Source of the DNA: Alteromonas sp. V450
GTDB taxonomy: Bacteria > Pseudomonadota > Gammaproteobacteria > Enterobacterales > Alteromonadaceae
Length of the DNA: 64,000 nt
NCBI RefSeq assembly: GCF_001885075.1
Contig: NZ_MODU01000004.1
Coordinates: forward strand, 3,410,001 to 3,474,000
Reading direction: 5' to 3'
Below are positions 37,297 to 46,113 of this stretch, in pieces; the first letter of the stretch is position 1, and each line of letters opens with the position of its first letter. The notes beneath the pieces are model-generated. The model was not told where the DNA came from. It was given only the letters and a program-made list of their open reading frames with translations, and searched no databases. Made by a program: the position numbers and the translations under genes.

Positions 37297-37395
37297 AAAG
37301 GGGCATACAGCAACAGGCATTTGCAAACCAAAACAACGCTTTATGGTTAAGTGAACCAACAGTTTATGTACGAATTTAAAAGGCGCATTGACCTA

Positions 37396-37815
37396 TTAAG
37401 CCGCCTTGGGCTTCAACCAATGCTGGGCCAGCATGCCAACAATCATGGCACTTACAAACAACAGCACATCAGTTTGAAGCGAGGCGATCGCCACTACTGC
37501 AGGGCCTGGGCAAAAACCGCTTATTCCCCAGCCAATGCCAAACGCAATAGCACCAAAAATGAGCTTCGCGTCGATAGTGTTACTGGTTGGTATATCAAAC
37601 TTATCGGCAAACAAAGGCTTGTTGCGCTTACGCACCCAGTACATACCTGGCGCAGCCACTAAAATAGCGCCGCCCATAACAAATGCTAAGGTGGCATCCC
37701 AATTGGCGCTAAGGTCTAAAAAGTTCAGTACACGGGCTGGGTTGCTCATACCTGACACAATAAGGCCAAAGCCAAACAGAAGCCCGCAAACCAGCGAGGC
37801 AATAATTGATTTCAT
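37396..37815 (-). CDS. YeeE/YedE-family sulfur transporter, C-terminal half (PmpB-like)
   Basis: A 139-residue membrane protein with four predicted segments. GLLFGFGLIVSGMSNPARVLNF and GIGWGISGFCPGPAVV are the conserved YeeE/YedE signature with a cysteine on the pore side. The family carries thiosulfate or related sulfur compounds. I used the ATG at 37815 with a GAGGAG-type site; the longer frame to 38103 runs into the upstream gene. It follows its partner by 20 bases, so the two half-transporters probably form one channel. Confidence 0.88.
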   Translation of the reverse strand: MKSIIASLVCGLLFGFGLIVSGMSNPARVLNFLDLSANWDATLAFVMGGAILVAAPGMYWVRKRNKPLFADKFDIPTSNTIDAKLIFGAIAFGIGWGISGFCPGPAVVAIASLQTDVLLFVSAMIVGMLAQHWLKPKAA

Positions 37816-37835
37816 TGTATATTCTCCTCGATTAC

Positions 37836-38264
37836 TTACAGGTGTCTGATGACGGTGGTGGTAACTACTGCGGCAGCCATAAACGTTAGTGTTGCCACAA
37901 TAGAGCGAGGCGACAACCGAGAAAGACCAGCAACGCCATGGCCAGATGTACACCCCGAACCAAGGCGTGTACCAAAGCCCACCAGTAAGCCTGCTACTAT
38001 CAACCAAGCCGAGCTCATTTGGGGTTGTATGTGTAATTCGCCAACAAACATTATGTAAAGCACGGCAGATAGAATAATGCCCCCTATAAAAGCCAGTCTC
38101 CAATAACGCTCTACGCCTTGCTGCGTCATGGCGCCGGCAGCAATACCTGAAATGCCTGCAATACGGCCTAACGTATAAAGCAAAAGTACCACTGATAAGC
38201 CGATAAGCAGCCCGCCTGCCAAACCGGCTAACGGTTCAAACGGTGTTGTAGTCCAGTTTTCCAA
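37836..38264 (-). CDS. YeeE/YedE-family sulfur transporter, N-terminal half (PmpA-like)
   Basis: A 142-residue membrane protein with about four segments and the signature FGTRLGSGCTSGHGVAGLSRLSPRS, where the cysteine is the likely sulfur relay. It pairs with the next gene on the same strand. The pair sits next to an Rrf2 regulator and genes for persulfide oxidation, so transport of thiosulfate or of sulfane sulfur in support of sulfide handling is the best guess. Confidence 0.88.
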   Translation of the reverse strand: MENWTTTPFEPLAGLAGGLLIGLSVVLLLYTLGRIAGISGIAAGAMTQQGVERYWRLAFIGGIILSAVLYIMFVGELHIQPQMSSAWLIVAGLLVGFGTRLGSGCTSGHGVAGLSRLSPRSIVATLTFMAAAVVTTTVIRHL

Positions 38265-38351
38265 TTTTCTCTCCTCAACCTTGTGAAAAGCGCTGTTTAA
38301 ATTACGTTTTCACTAAGCAACAACATACAAACAAAGGCGCTTTAAGTACGC

Positions 38352-38804
38352 CTATTCCACTTCAATAAAATCGATAGCAAGGTGCATGGCCAATGCGCCT
38401 TCTCGGTCTTTCACCAAATCATGAAGGGTAAACTGGTCAAGCTCGCTTATAAATTTATCAGCAGCATTGTGCAAAATTGACTTCAATCGACATGCTGGCG
38501 AAATAACACACTTATTCGTTGGCGACGCAAAGCACTCTGCTAGTGCCACGTCTTCCACCGTTAACCGAAACACATCACCAAGATTTATTTCTTCTGCGTT
38601 CTTTGCCAATGTAATGCCACCTCCACGCCCCTTCATGGCTGTGATGTAGCCCGCATCAATAAGCAGCGACACTACTTTTTTTAAGTGATTGAACGACACA
38701 AAGTAGGCATCGGCTATCTCGCTTGTCTTCACAAGATGGTTTTTTCGCAGTGCCATATAAATCAAAGCGCGAAACGCTAGGTTAGTAAACGTATTGATTT
38801 TCAT
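38352..38804 (-). CDS. Rrf2-family transcriptional regulator (NsrR/IscR-like)
   Basis: A 150-residue Rrf2-type regulator: winged HTH at about residues 1-80 (INTFTNLAFRALIYMALRKN, SEIADAYFVSFNHLKKVVSLLIDAGYITAMKGRGGGI) and three cysteines in ECFASPTNKCVISPACRL that match the iron-sulfur or redox-sensing cluster of NsrR. The ATG at 38804 aligns with the family; ATGs at 38816 and upstream would extend it. It lies between the YeeE/YedE pair and the divergent TauE/dioxygenase operon, so it probably controls sulfide-responsive genes. Confidence 0.88.
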   Translation of the reverse strand: MKINTFTNLAFRALIYMALRKNHLVKTSEIADAYFVSFNHLKKVVSLLIDAGYITAMKGRGGGITLAKNAEEINLGDVFRLTVEDVALAECFASPTNKCVISPACRLKSILHNAADKFISELDQFTLHDLVKDREGALAMHLAIDFIEVE

Positions 38805-38892
38805 GGAATTTGTCATAAACGCGTAGTTCGATATTTTCAAATATTACAGCAGCACGAAAATTAAATATATATTTGAGATGTACATTAATATT

Positions 38893-38919
38893 CATTTTGT
38901 TCTATCATATAACAAAATG
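38893..38919. promoter_or_regulatory. Inverted repeat upstream of the TauE-ETHE1 operon
   Basis: A perfect 9-bp inverted repeat CATTTTGTT / AACAAAATG with a 9-base spacer, ending 16 bases before the ATG at 38935 and located between the divergent Rrf2 gene and the operon. It is a likely regulator site. It is not followed by a T-run, so it is not a terminator. Confidence 0.6.
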
Positions 38920-38934
38920 AAATAAGGTGTCGAT

Positions 38935-39735
38935 ATGATTTTTATTGGCTACATGACTGCCGTGCTAATGGGAATGGTGTTAGGTGTAATTGGCGCAGGG
39001 GGCTCTATCCTTACCGTGCCTATTCTGGTTTATCTAATGGGTGTTTCACCAAGCGTTGCGACTGGCTATTCGTTGCTTCTTGTGGGTACTACCGCGGCGT
39101 TCGGTGCAATAAAGTACTTTCGAGAAGGCTTAATTAACGTAAAAACATCGTTGCTGTTTGCCATCCCCTCTGTTGTGGCCGTTTTTCTGTCGCGGGCTTA
39201 CTTAATGCCGGCTATTCCCGATACCCTTGCTTTTCAAACGCTAACTGTAGATAAGGAACTTGGCATTATGGTGCTGTTTGCCACGCTTATGTTGGCCTCG
39301 GCTGGCATGATGCTGAAAAAGGCTTACAGCAAATCGGCAACGGCACCTGAAGTTATTGAACGCAAACAACCCAACATTGGGCTGATAGTTATTGAAGGCG
39401 CCGTAGTTGGTGTAGTCACCGGCATTCTTGGCGCAGGTGGGGGCTTTCTTATTATACCGGCATTGGTGCTAATGCTAGGCATGCCAATGCAAAACGCGGT
39501 GGGTGCATCTTTATTTATCATCGCTTTAAAGTCTTTGCTTGGCTTCATCGGCGATTTACAAACAGGCATTCAACTAGAGATGCCTTTACTGCCACTTATG
39601 CTGTTGGCCACCTTTGTTGGCATGGCCATCTCCACAAAAATAGCGGGAAAGCTAGACGGTGTAGCGCTGCAGAAATGCTTTGCGTTTTTCACCCTGGTTA
39701 TTGCTGTTTTCATCATTACCAAAGAGCTTCTGTAG
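38935..39735 (+). CDS. TauE/SafE-family sulfite/sulfur exporter
   Basis: A 266-residue membrane protein with about eight segments and the family pair of GxGG motifs: GVIGAGGSILTVPILVYLMG near the N-terminus and GILGAGGGFLIIPALVLMLG in the second half. Family members export sulfite, sulfoacetate or similar sulfur anions. It is the first gene of the operon with an ETHE1-like persulfide dioxygenase, whose product is sulfite, so sulfite export is the natural role. The ATG at 38935 has AAGGTG upstream. Confidence 0.88.
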   Translation: MIFIGYMTAVLMGMVLGVIGAGGSILTVPILVYLMGVSPSVATGYSLLLVGTTAAFGAIKYFREGLINVKTSLLFAIPSVVAVFLSRAYLMPAIPDTLAFQTLTVDKELGIMVLFATLMLASAGMMLKKAYSKSATAPEVIERKQPNIGLIVIEGAVVGVVTGILGAGGGFLIIPALVLMLGMPMQNAVGASLFIIALKSLLGFIGDLQTGIQLEMPLLPLMLLATFVGMAISTKIAGKLDGVALQKCFAFFTLVIAVFIITKELL

Positions 39736-39743
39736 GAACCCCC

Positions 39744-40598
39744 ATGAATGTTGAAACATTTTATGATGATCAAACCTCTACGTTTACCTATGTGCTATTC
39801 GACCCCATCGCTAAAGAAAGTGCGGTAATCGACTCGGTTACTGATTTCGATATCTTTTCAGGTCGCACATCCACGCAAAGTGTCGATAAGGTTATCGACT
39901 TTATCAACCAAAATGGGCTTAAGAATAAGTGGATTTTAGAAACCCACGTGCATGCCGATCACATTACTGCGGCGCACCACTTAAAATCTAAAATTGGCGG
40001 CAAAATTGGTATTGGCTCAGGCATTAAAACCGTGCTAGATACCTGGCTTGATGTATTTGAAACGTCAAACGATACCCCTCGCGATGGTAGTCAATTCGAC
40101 GTATTGTTTGAAGAAGGTGATACATTTAGCATCGGCGCATTTACAGTAAAAGTATGGCATACGCCGGGGCATACCCCTGCATGTGCCAGCTTCTTGGTTG
40201 ACGGAAAAATATTTGTTGGCGACACCATGTTTGCCCCTCATTTAGGCACAGCGCGGTGCGACTTCCCAGGTGGTAGCGCCCAGCAGCTTTACCATACTAT
40301 TCAGCGCTTTTTCACACTTCCTAACGATACAACGGTTTACCTTGGTCACGACTACCCTAAGCAGGGCGAGTTGCCAGTATCAACGGTGACTATTGAACAA
40401 GCGAAAGAGACCAACGCGCAGATACGCCCTGACGTAACCCTTCGAGAATATGTGCAAAAGCGCGAGGCGAGAGACGCCACGCTTGCCGTACCCAAATTAT
40501 TATTACCCGCAATTCAGGCAAACCTGCGCAACGGGCAGTTTGGCGCGCCCTCTGAAGGTGGTAAGCAGTTCATTAAAATTCCTGTGAATGCGATATAA
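39744..40598 (+). CDS. MBL-fold persulfide dioxygenase (ETHE1/Blh-like)
   Basis: A 284-residue metallo-beta-lactamase-fold protein. The HxHxDH motif is ETHVHADH, later ligands are in WHTPGHTPAC and VGDTMFAPHLG, and LGHDYPK closes the site. The single-iron dioxygenases of this type oxidise glutathione persulfide to sulfite. I chose the ATG at 39744 (MNVETFYDDQTSTFTYVLFD) with AGGA upstream; the longer frame overlaps the TauE gene. It is followed by a TIGR01244 protein. Specificity (persulfide dioxygenase against hydrolase) is inferred from the neighbourhood. Confidence 0.85.
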   Translation: MNVETFYDDQTSTFTYVLFDPIAKESAVIDSVTDFDIFSGRTSTQSVDKVIDFINQNGLKNKWILETHVHADHITAAHHLKSKIGGKIGIGSGIKTVLDTWLDVFETSNDTPRDGSQFDVLFEEGDTFSIGAFTVKVWHTPGHTPACASFLVDGKIFVGDTMFAPHLGTARCDFPGGSAQQLYHTIQRFFTLPNDTTVYLGHDYPKQGELPVSTVTIEQAKETNAQIRPDVTLREYVQKREARDATLAVPKLLLPAIQANLRNGQFGAPSEGGKQFIKIPVNAI

Positions 40599-40609
40599 AG
40601 GAGCAAGCA

Positions 40610-41038
40610 ATGCAATACGGCAACGTAACACAACGGCTATCTGTTAGCGCTCAAATTTCTGTGAATGATATAGAGAAAATTAAAGCCGCTGGATTTAAAG
40701 CCATTATTTGTAACCGCCCCGATAACGAGGGCGCAAACCAGCCAACTTTTGCAGAAATAGCAACAAAAGCTAGGTCGCTTGGCTTGCACTGTGTGTATCA
40801 GCCTGTGGTTAGCGGTAAAGTAACGCAACAAGACGCCACAACCTTTGAAGCACATTTACAAAATTTGGAAGGCCCAGTATTGGCCTTTTGTAAAACCGGC
40901 ATGCGCGCTATTACGCTTTGGGCATTAGGCGCAGCCAAAACGCTTTCCTGTGAGGAAATACACAGCATTTCACAAAAAGCTGGCTACAACCTTAGCGAGC
41001 AAATAAGCGGGTTAACAAATACCGGCGGGCCACACTAA
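40610..41038 (+). CDS. TIGR01244-family sulfur transferase/phosphatase-like protein
   Basis: A 142-residue DUF442/TIGR01244 protein with a cysteine phosphatase-like loop, LAFCKTGMRAITLWALG, and an N-terminal QISVNDIEKIKAAGFKAIICNRPDNE. In other bacteria this domain is fused to or neighbours ETHE1-like dioxygenases (the Blh protein), and it may pass persulfide sulfur. It has AAGGAG upstream of the ATG, 11 bases after the dioxygenase stop. The reaction is inferred, not shown. Confidence 0.82.
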   Translation: MQYGNVTQRLSVSAQISVNDIEKIKAAGFKAIICNRPDNEGANQPTFAEIATKARSLGLHCVYQPVVSGKVTQQDATTFEAHLQNLEGPVLAFCKTGMRAITLWALGAAKTLSCEEIHSISQKAGYNLSEQISGLTNTGGPH

Positions 41039-41148
41039 AACAATACACCCCTCTCATCACCTGGTTTTGATAAACTGTTTTATAAGATTGCCCGTTTAAA
41101 GCTTTATTGCACAATGGCATCTATAAAAAACAAAACAAAGGATCGTGT

Positions 41149-42906
41149 ATGAGTAGTAATACCCGAAATTCGGCTTCATCGAAGGCTGCCACTAAACAGG
41201 AAGGTGCGTTTAGCGTTATTGATAAGCCAACGTTTTTTGGCTCTTTAATTCTTCTTTTGTCTGTCACTATTCCTCTTATTATTTGGCCCGACCAAGGCGC
41301 ACAATGGGTGGCAGCCGCCAAAGATTTTGTTACCAGCAAACTGGGTGTGCTGTACCTGCTACTTGGCGTGGGCGCCGGTGGCTTTATGGTGTACATCATG
41401 TTTAGCGACATTGGCCAAATAAAACTGGGCGAGCCGGAAGAAAAGCCCGAGTTCTCACCGGTATCGTGGGCGGCCATGCTGTTTTGTGCAGGTATTGGGG
41501 CGTCTATTTTGTACTGGTCTATGATTGAGTGGGTGTACTACTACCAAGCCCCGCCGTTTCACATAGAAGGCGAAACCCCCGAAGCTGCCAAGTGGGCCGC
41601 GGCCTACGGTATTTTTCACTGGGGCCCGCTTGCTTGGGCTATTTACCTTATTCCTGCGGTACCTATTGCTTACTTCTACTACGTGCGTAATCACAGCGTA
41701 CTTAAAATATCCGAAGCCCTAATGCCGGTAATTGGCGAGAAAATGGCCCACGGCTGGTTGGGTAAAATTATCGATGTAAGCTTTATTTTCGGCATGTTAG
41801 GCGGCGGCGCAACCACGCTTGGCTTGGCGGCACCTATGATAAACGAGGGGGTGCACGAGCTATTTGGTGTGCCTAAATCACTTACTACCCAAGTAATTGT
41901 ACTCATCACTTGTACCGCAATATTTGGCTACAGCGCGTATGTTGGCCTTAAAAAAGGCATTAAGCTGCTGTCAGACATAAACTTTTGGCTGGCCGTAGGG
42001 CTGCTGCTGTTTATCTTTATTGTGGGCCCAACGTTGTTTATGGCGAACACAGGTTTAGATGCCCTGGGCCGAGTACTTAGCAACATTATAAAAATGGCCA
42101 CATGGCTAGAACCCTTCGCCGAATTTAACGGTTTTGAAAACACTCACTTTCCACAAGACTGGACCATATTCTACTGGGCGTGGTGGTTGGTATTTGCACC
42201 AAGCGTTGGGCTTTTTATTGCACGTATATCAAGGGGGCGCACCATTCGTACTATGGTGGCGGGCTCTATGTTTTTCGGCACCATGGGCTGCTTTTTATTC
42301 TTCATGGTAATGGGAAATTACGGGTTGTATTTACAGCTTTCAGGCGAACTAGACGTAGTCACTATACTTAACCAACAAAGCCCAACCGCGGCCATTTTTG
42401 CCATGCTGCACACACTGCCAATGGACTACGTGGTTATCTTTGTATTCACCTTATTGGCGCTAATATTTACTGCCACTACCTTCGACTCTATTTCTTACAT
42501 TTTGGCCGCGGTAGTACAAAAAGAAGTAGACGAAGAGCCACTGCGTTGGAACCGCTTATTCTGGGCCTTTGCGCTATCTTTCATGCCAATTGTGCTTATG
42601 TTTATAGGCGGGTTAGAAACACTTCAAACCGCATCAATAATAGGGGGCGTACCGCTATTAGCTGTGGCCTTAATGCTGTGTATTGCCATAGTAAGGGCGG
42701 CCAACTACGACATGCGCTATCAGCCAGACTATTCCGTAAAAGAAATCAACATCGAGGAATTCCCAGACGACGACCCATGGAGCGAAGAAGGCTCGTGGGA
42801 GCTGGATGAGGAAGATGAAGAGGTGCCAATAGCGGCAAAACCTAAATCGCGCGAACCCAAAGATCACATAGAAGGCGACCCGCACAGCAGGCCGTCGCGG
42901 TTGTAG
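41149..42906 (+). CDS. BCCT-family betaine/carnitine/choline transporter
   Basis: A 585-residue inner-membrane transporter with about 12 segments. Signatures: IEWVYYYQAPPFHIEGETPEAAKW, FHWGPLAWAIYLIPAVPIAYFYY, and WAWWLVFAPSVGLFIARISRGRTIR, the conserved BCCT tryptophan region. It imports compatible solutes such as glycine betaine, coupled to sodium or protons. A long acidic C-terminal tail (about the last 60 residues, FPDDDPWSEEGSWELDEEDE) may sense osmotic state. I chose the ATG at 41149 with AAAGGA upstream; the earlier GTG-initiated extension is not typical. Confidence 0.92.
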   Translation: MSSNTRNSASSKAATKQEGAFSVIDKPTFFGSLILLLSVTIPLIIWPDQGAQWVAAAKDFVTSKLGVLYLLLGVGAGGFMVYIMFSDIGQIKLGEPEEKPEFSPVSWAAMLFCAGIGASILYWSMIEWVYYYQAPPFHIEGETPEAAKWAAAYGIFHWGPLAWAIYLIPAVPIAYFYYVRNHSVLKISEALMPVIGEKMAHGWLGKIIDVSFIFGMLGGGATTLGLAAPMINEGVHELFGVPKSLTTQVIVLITCTAIFGYSAYVGLKKGIKLLSDINFWLAVGLLLFIFIVGPTLFMANTGLDALGRVLSNIIKMATWLEPFAEFNGFENTHFPQDWTIFYWAWWLVFAPSVGLFIARISRGRTIRTMVAGSMFFGTMGCFLFFMVMGNYGLYLQLSGELDVVTILNQQSPTAAIFAMLHTLPMDYVVIFVFTLLALIFTATTFDSISYILAAVVQKEVDEEPLRWNRLFWAFALSFMPIVLMFIGGLETLQTASIIGGVPLLAVALMLCIAIVRAANYDMRYQPDYSVKEINIEEFPDDDPWSEEGSWELDEEDEEVPIAAKPKSREPKDHIEGDPHSRPSRL

Positions 42907-42948
42907 TTTTTAGTGGCTAGGCCATAAATAGTGTTTCAGCCGTAAAGC

Positions 42949-42978
42949 AAAGCGCTGCCGATTGGTGGCGCTTTTTTC
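42949..42978 (+). terminator. Intrinsic terminator after the BCCT gene
   Basis: AAAGCGC (949-955) pairs with GCGCTTT (968-974), extended inward by CC/GG, followed by a T-run. Confidence 0.75.
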
Positions 42979-43080
42979 ATTTTAAAGCCACATATTTCAC
43001 TTTTACATAAGGTGCGCTGTGTTAACGTAACCAAGATTAACAGCACCCAAATAGCATTAACTATTCGAACAAGTAGCAGT

Positions 43081-43710
43081 ATGTCAGTAAAGAATTATCA
43101 AAAATTCTATCAGCCCTTAAACGCAGTACATTCGGCTGACTTTAGCCGCTGTATTTACTGTGGCTGCGAGGCGGCCCGCCAAGACTTTATCCCACCCATA
43201 ACATTCATTCACGATTGGCAAAGTGGGCATCTACAGGCCGACTTTATCTCTGTGCCTTCATGCAACGAATGCTTCGACCTGCTTAAAAATGAAAACAACG
43301 CCACGCTAGAGCCCAGAATAACGGTGTTAAAAAAGCGATTAGCCGAAAAATACAAAAAGGCAATTCGGGTTTATAACCACTGGAGCATGGAAGAAATTGA
43401 AGAAATGGACGCCGCATTTCAGGTAAGCCTTAAAGGCGGCATGCGATTAGGTAAAGAAACCCTTTCACGGCTTCAATTTGCTGGGTTCGACTATGAAGTA
43501 AACGGCAACATAACGCGGGTGGTAAAACCACAGCGTGAGGTGTTTAAAGTATTCGATGAAGAATTTAGCAGCTTTAGAGAAGCACTAGCCTTTGCCAGCG
43601 CTACCTACAAAATAAAGAAAAGTCGGCTAAGCCAGCTTTATTTCGATAATGATGAAAGCTTTGATAGGGCGATTGAGGCTTTTCATGGGTTGGTTGAGGG
43701 TAACCAATAA
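43081..43710 (+). CDS. Hypothetical protein with HNH-like zinc ribbon
   Basis: A 209-residue protein beginning MSVKNYQKFY. Residues about 20-65 carry CIYCG and, about 40 residues later, CNECF, a four-cysteine arrangement similar to HNH-endonuclease zinc fingers (FIPPITFIHDW in between), but I cannot point to the catalytic histidines with certainty. The C-terminal half is helical with AFASATYKIKKSRLSQLYFDNDESF. The longer frame upstream to 43012 is not homologous-looking. A decayed copy of its last 60 codons lies at 44112-44299, so the locus has undergone duplication. Confidence 0.65.
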   Translation: MSVKNYQKFYQPLNAVHSADFSRCIYCGCEAARQDFIPPITFIHDWQSGHLQADFISVPSCNECFDLLKNENNATLEPRITVLKKRLAEKYKKAIRVYNHWSMEEIEEMDAAFQVSLKGGMRLGKETLSRLQFAGFDYEVNGNITRVVKPQREVFKVFDEEFSSFREALAFASATYKIKKSRLSQLYFDNDESFDRAIEAFHGLVEGNQ

Positions 43711-43777
43711 AATTTAACCGTTAACCCCTAAAAGCAAAGTATTTCAGAGTTCTAGTATGCGTTGTAGGGCGCAACCA

Positions 43778-44026
43778 TCATTCCTGACCGTTTTTTAAAA
43801 AGTACAACTCAGAAAACCCCATTTTAGCAAATTCGGTATCTCTGAAGTTTCGTACGGTTTTTTTGTCTTTACTGATAGCGGCAAGCTGCTGTTCAGTTTG
43901 CAGGAACTGGGAAAGGTCTATTCCCTCAGCATCGGCCACGGCTTCATGCATATTTTGATGGCGGCTGTAAGAAAAATTTATCTCTTTTGCCACACCTTTA
44001 AACTTATAACGTACTTTATGGGCCAT
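43778..44026 (-). CDS. DUF2960-family protein
   Basis: An 82-residue protein (MAHKVRYKFKGVAKEINFSYSRHQNMHEAVA, ending ELYFLKNGQE) matching the DUF2960 pattern common in Vibrio, Shewanella and Alteromonas, of unknown function. I chose the ATG at 44026 since the sequence from there aligns with the family; the 23-residue extension to 44095 does not. It lies between the HNH-like gene and its decayed duplicate, on the opposite strand. Confidence 0.8.
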   Translation of the reverse strand: MAHKVRYKFKGVAKEINFSYSRHQNMHEAVADAEGIDLSQFLQTEQQLAAISKDKKTVRNFRDTEFAKMGFSELYFLKNGQE

Positions 44027-44111
44027 GTTCTGCTCAGGTTGGTCGATGTAATTTAAAAACTGTTTAACCGCTATTATAAACTCAATTAGCGCCAATGATT
44101 AGCGTATAAAA

Positions 44112-44299
44112 AACGCGGGTGGCAAAACCATAGCGCGACGTGTTTAAAGTATTCGATGAAGAGTTTAGCAGCTTTACAAGCGCTTGCTTTTGTTAGTGCT
44201 ACCTACAAAATCAAAAAAGCAGGCTAAGCCAGCTTTATTTTGCCAATGGTGAAAGCTTTGATAAGGCTATTGAGGTTTTTCATAGGTTGGTTGGGTAGT
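44112..44299 (+). pseudogene. Decayed duplicate of the 3' end of the HNH-like gene
   Basis: The stretch matches 43512-43698 closely with substitutions and small deletions (AACGCGGGTGG, then GTGTTTAAAGTATTCGATGA, GCTACCTACAAAAT and TTTGATA words in the same order, about 600 bases apart). Frameshifts destroy the coding frame. Together with the gene at 43081 it brackets the DUF2960 gene. Confidence 0.85.
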
Positions 44300-44384
44300 C
44301 GATCTTAAAATTATGATTACTAGAGTGTTGATGTTGAGGTATGCTTGCGAATGTTGAATTAGGAACATTAGTTAAGAAAAATTG

Positions 44385-45518
44385 ATGGTTGGAACAAAAG
44401 GATTTGGCTTCAAGCTTTTAGTGTTAAGCATAGTTATTGCGATAAATAGTCTTATCGTTTTATATCTTTTTAAAGATAGTCTTAATCTACCGGTGTGGCT
44501 CGACAGAATCCTAGTACATACAGCTTCTTTTTCTAATGCAATTATAGAAAATAAAGCGCACGTACAACCAACGATTAAGCTGAAGAACTCAGACCTAAAA
44601 CTCTTACCCACCGAAGCAAAAGTAGAAAATGAAATGTCATTTTCGAAGACATCTGACATTGTACATTTTGACCATGCAAGTGCGCCTGAACAAAAGTGTT
44701 TTGATAAGCGGCCTCCACCAAAGCAAAAAACTCTTTACACTTGGATTGATAAAAAGAGCGTAAAGCATATTAGCGATAAACCTAAGAGCCTTGATCAACA
44801 TACATCTGTAAAAGTAGTTGGGACAATAGATCCAGAAGCTATTTCGTTAAATTATCTTTCACACAATTTGAGCTTTGAAATAAAATCAGCTTTGCAAAGT
44901 CGAATAAAACAAGTAGCTCAAATGCTTGGCACAGTAACACCAAAAAATTTAATTGTGCCTGTTACTGCAAATATTAGAAGCTTTAAAGATCTCGCTGCTT
45001 ATACAGAATACAGCAATAGGTCTTCCTCGCCTAATCAGTCAAATACAGGCTATTATTCGGCGCGCAATAACGAGTCTGTTGTTTTTGTTCGTACTGAAGA
45101 ACAAGCGCTAAATACTCTTGTGCACGAAGTAACTCATACTATAAACCGCCATTGGTATGGGCGGATGGGTAAGTGGTTAAATGAGGGAATAGCTGAGTAC
45201 GCAGAAAACATTGGTGATGTTAAGGCGAGCGGTTGGGTAGGGCACATTCGAAAGAATGGGCTTTTACCTCTTCATACACTCTTATCAAGTTCAAGAGAAG
45301 AATGGCAGATAGCTCCTCAAAGTCATTACGCGACAAGCTGGGCTTTTGTTGCATTTCTTATGGCGCAAGATCGTGATTTTCTGAGCAGGTTATTGTTACA
45401 GGAAGCCGAGAATGGATGTCACGAATTATCAATTGAAGATGTAGAACGGCTTTATGGTCAAAGTTTAGAACATTTGCAACGCGAATTTTTGTTATGGACA
45501 AAGCGTCGTAAGTTATAA
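44385..45518 (+). CDS. Membrane-anchored gluzincin-like protease with DUF4124 domain
   Basis: A 377-residue protein: one N-terminal membrane segment (about 8-29), a DUF4124 domain (about 115-145, LYTWIDKKSVKHISDKPKS) and a C-terminal zincin domain with HEVTH (H247/H251) and a downstream glutamate in WLNEGIAEYAE (E267), the third zinc ligand of the gluzincin type. Active-site residues are all present. The active domain should face the periplasm. I used the ATG at 44385; a TTG directly before it is the alternative. The substrate is unknown. Base usage is more AT-rich than in the neighbouring core genes, in line with an accessory origin. Confidence 0.75.
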   Translation: MVGTKGFGFKLLVLSIVIAINSLIVLYLFKDSLNLPVWLDRILVHTASFSNAIIENKAHVQPTIKLKNSDLKLLPTEAKVENEMSFSKTSDIVHFDHASAPEQKCFDKRPPPKQKTLYTWIDKKSVKHISDKPKSLDQHTSVKVVGTIDPEAISLNYLSHNLSFEIKSALQSRIKQVAQMLGTVTPKNLIVPVTANIRSFKDLAAYTEYSNRSSSPNQSNTGYYSARNNESVVFVRTEEQALNTLVHEVTHTINRHWYGRMGKWLNEGIAEYAENIGDVKASGWVGHIRKNGLLPLHTLLSSSREEWQIAPQSHYATSWAFVAFLMAQDRDFLSRLLLQEAENGCHELSIEDVERLYGQSLEHLQREFLLWTKRRKL

Positions 45519-45584
45519 GGCCAGCAATAGTGTTATTTCTGAGTTGGGCAAAAAGGTTTCGTAAATCGCTAAAGGGTTAAATGC

Positions 45585-46061
45585 ATGGACGTGTTGGGGT
45601 TAATATTTGCAAGTTATATAGATGCTGTTTCGAATAATGTCTATAACAGGTTTACTGATATGTATGGTGTGGACGTTCAAGCCCAAACAGTCGAGTATAA
45701 TAACTTCAGAATTTCTTATTCTTATCAACTTTGGAGAATTCAGCCAAAATCGGTATGTAGCACTTACGAGGGCGATCTGAACACTATGTCGAAGTGTACT
45801 ATTTCAGCGAAGCAAATGTTTAATGAAATGTGTATGTACCTTCAGAACAAGCCTAGCAACGGTTGGAAGTACACTAAATTTAAAAATATGTACTGTTCGG
45901 CGGCAATTAACTACAAACCAGTTATCGCGAACGTAACCTTTGGCGCAAAATCTGAAGCACAAAAAGCAAAAGAAGCGTGCAGTTTAGCAACTCTACGAGT
46001 GATGCAGTCGGCTTCATCCGCAAATCTTTCTGCGAAAGAGGCGGCATGTGGGAAGCGTTGA
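45585..46061 (+). CDS. Hypothetical protein, unknown family
   Basis: A 158-residue protein I do not recognise. It has no clear signal peptide beyond a moderately hydrophobic start (MDVLGLIFASYIDAV), a Tyr-rich central part (YNNFRISYSYQLWRIQ) and seven cysteines, including CMYLQ and a C-terminal CSLATLRV and ACGKR. AAGGG lies nine bases before the ATG. It may be an accessory gene acquired together with the neighbouring protease; there is no motif to propose a role. Confidence 0.5.
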   Translation: MDVLGLIFASYIDAVSNNVYNRFTDMYGVDVQAQTVEYNNFRISYSYQLWRIQPKSVCSTYEGDLNTMSKCTISAKQMFNEMCMYLQNKPSNGWKYTKFKNMYCSAAINYKPVIANVTFGAKSEAQKAKEACSLATLRVMQSASSANLSAKEAACGKR

Positions 46062-46113
46062 ACGTTCTTGTAAGGCTGAATTATAAAGCCCTGTGAGTGC
46101 CTTGTTCATTGCT

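Noticed and set aside
37816..38103. Extension of the PmpB-like frame to 38103
   Set aside because: It covers the upstream PmpA-like gene in another frame, and a GAGGAG-type ribosome site sits before the internal ATG at 37815.
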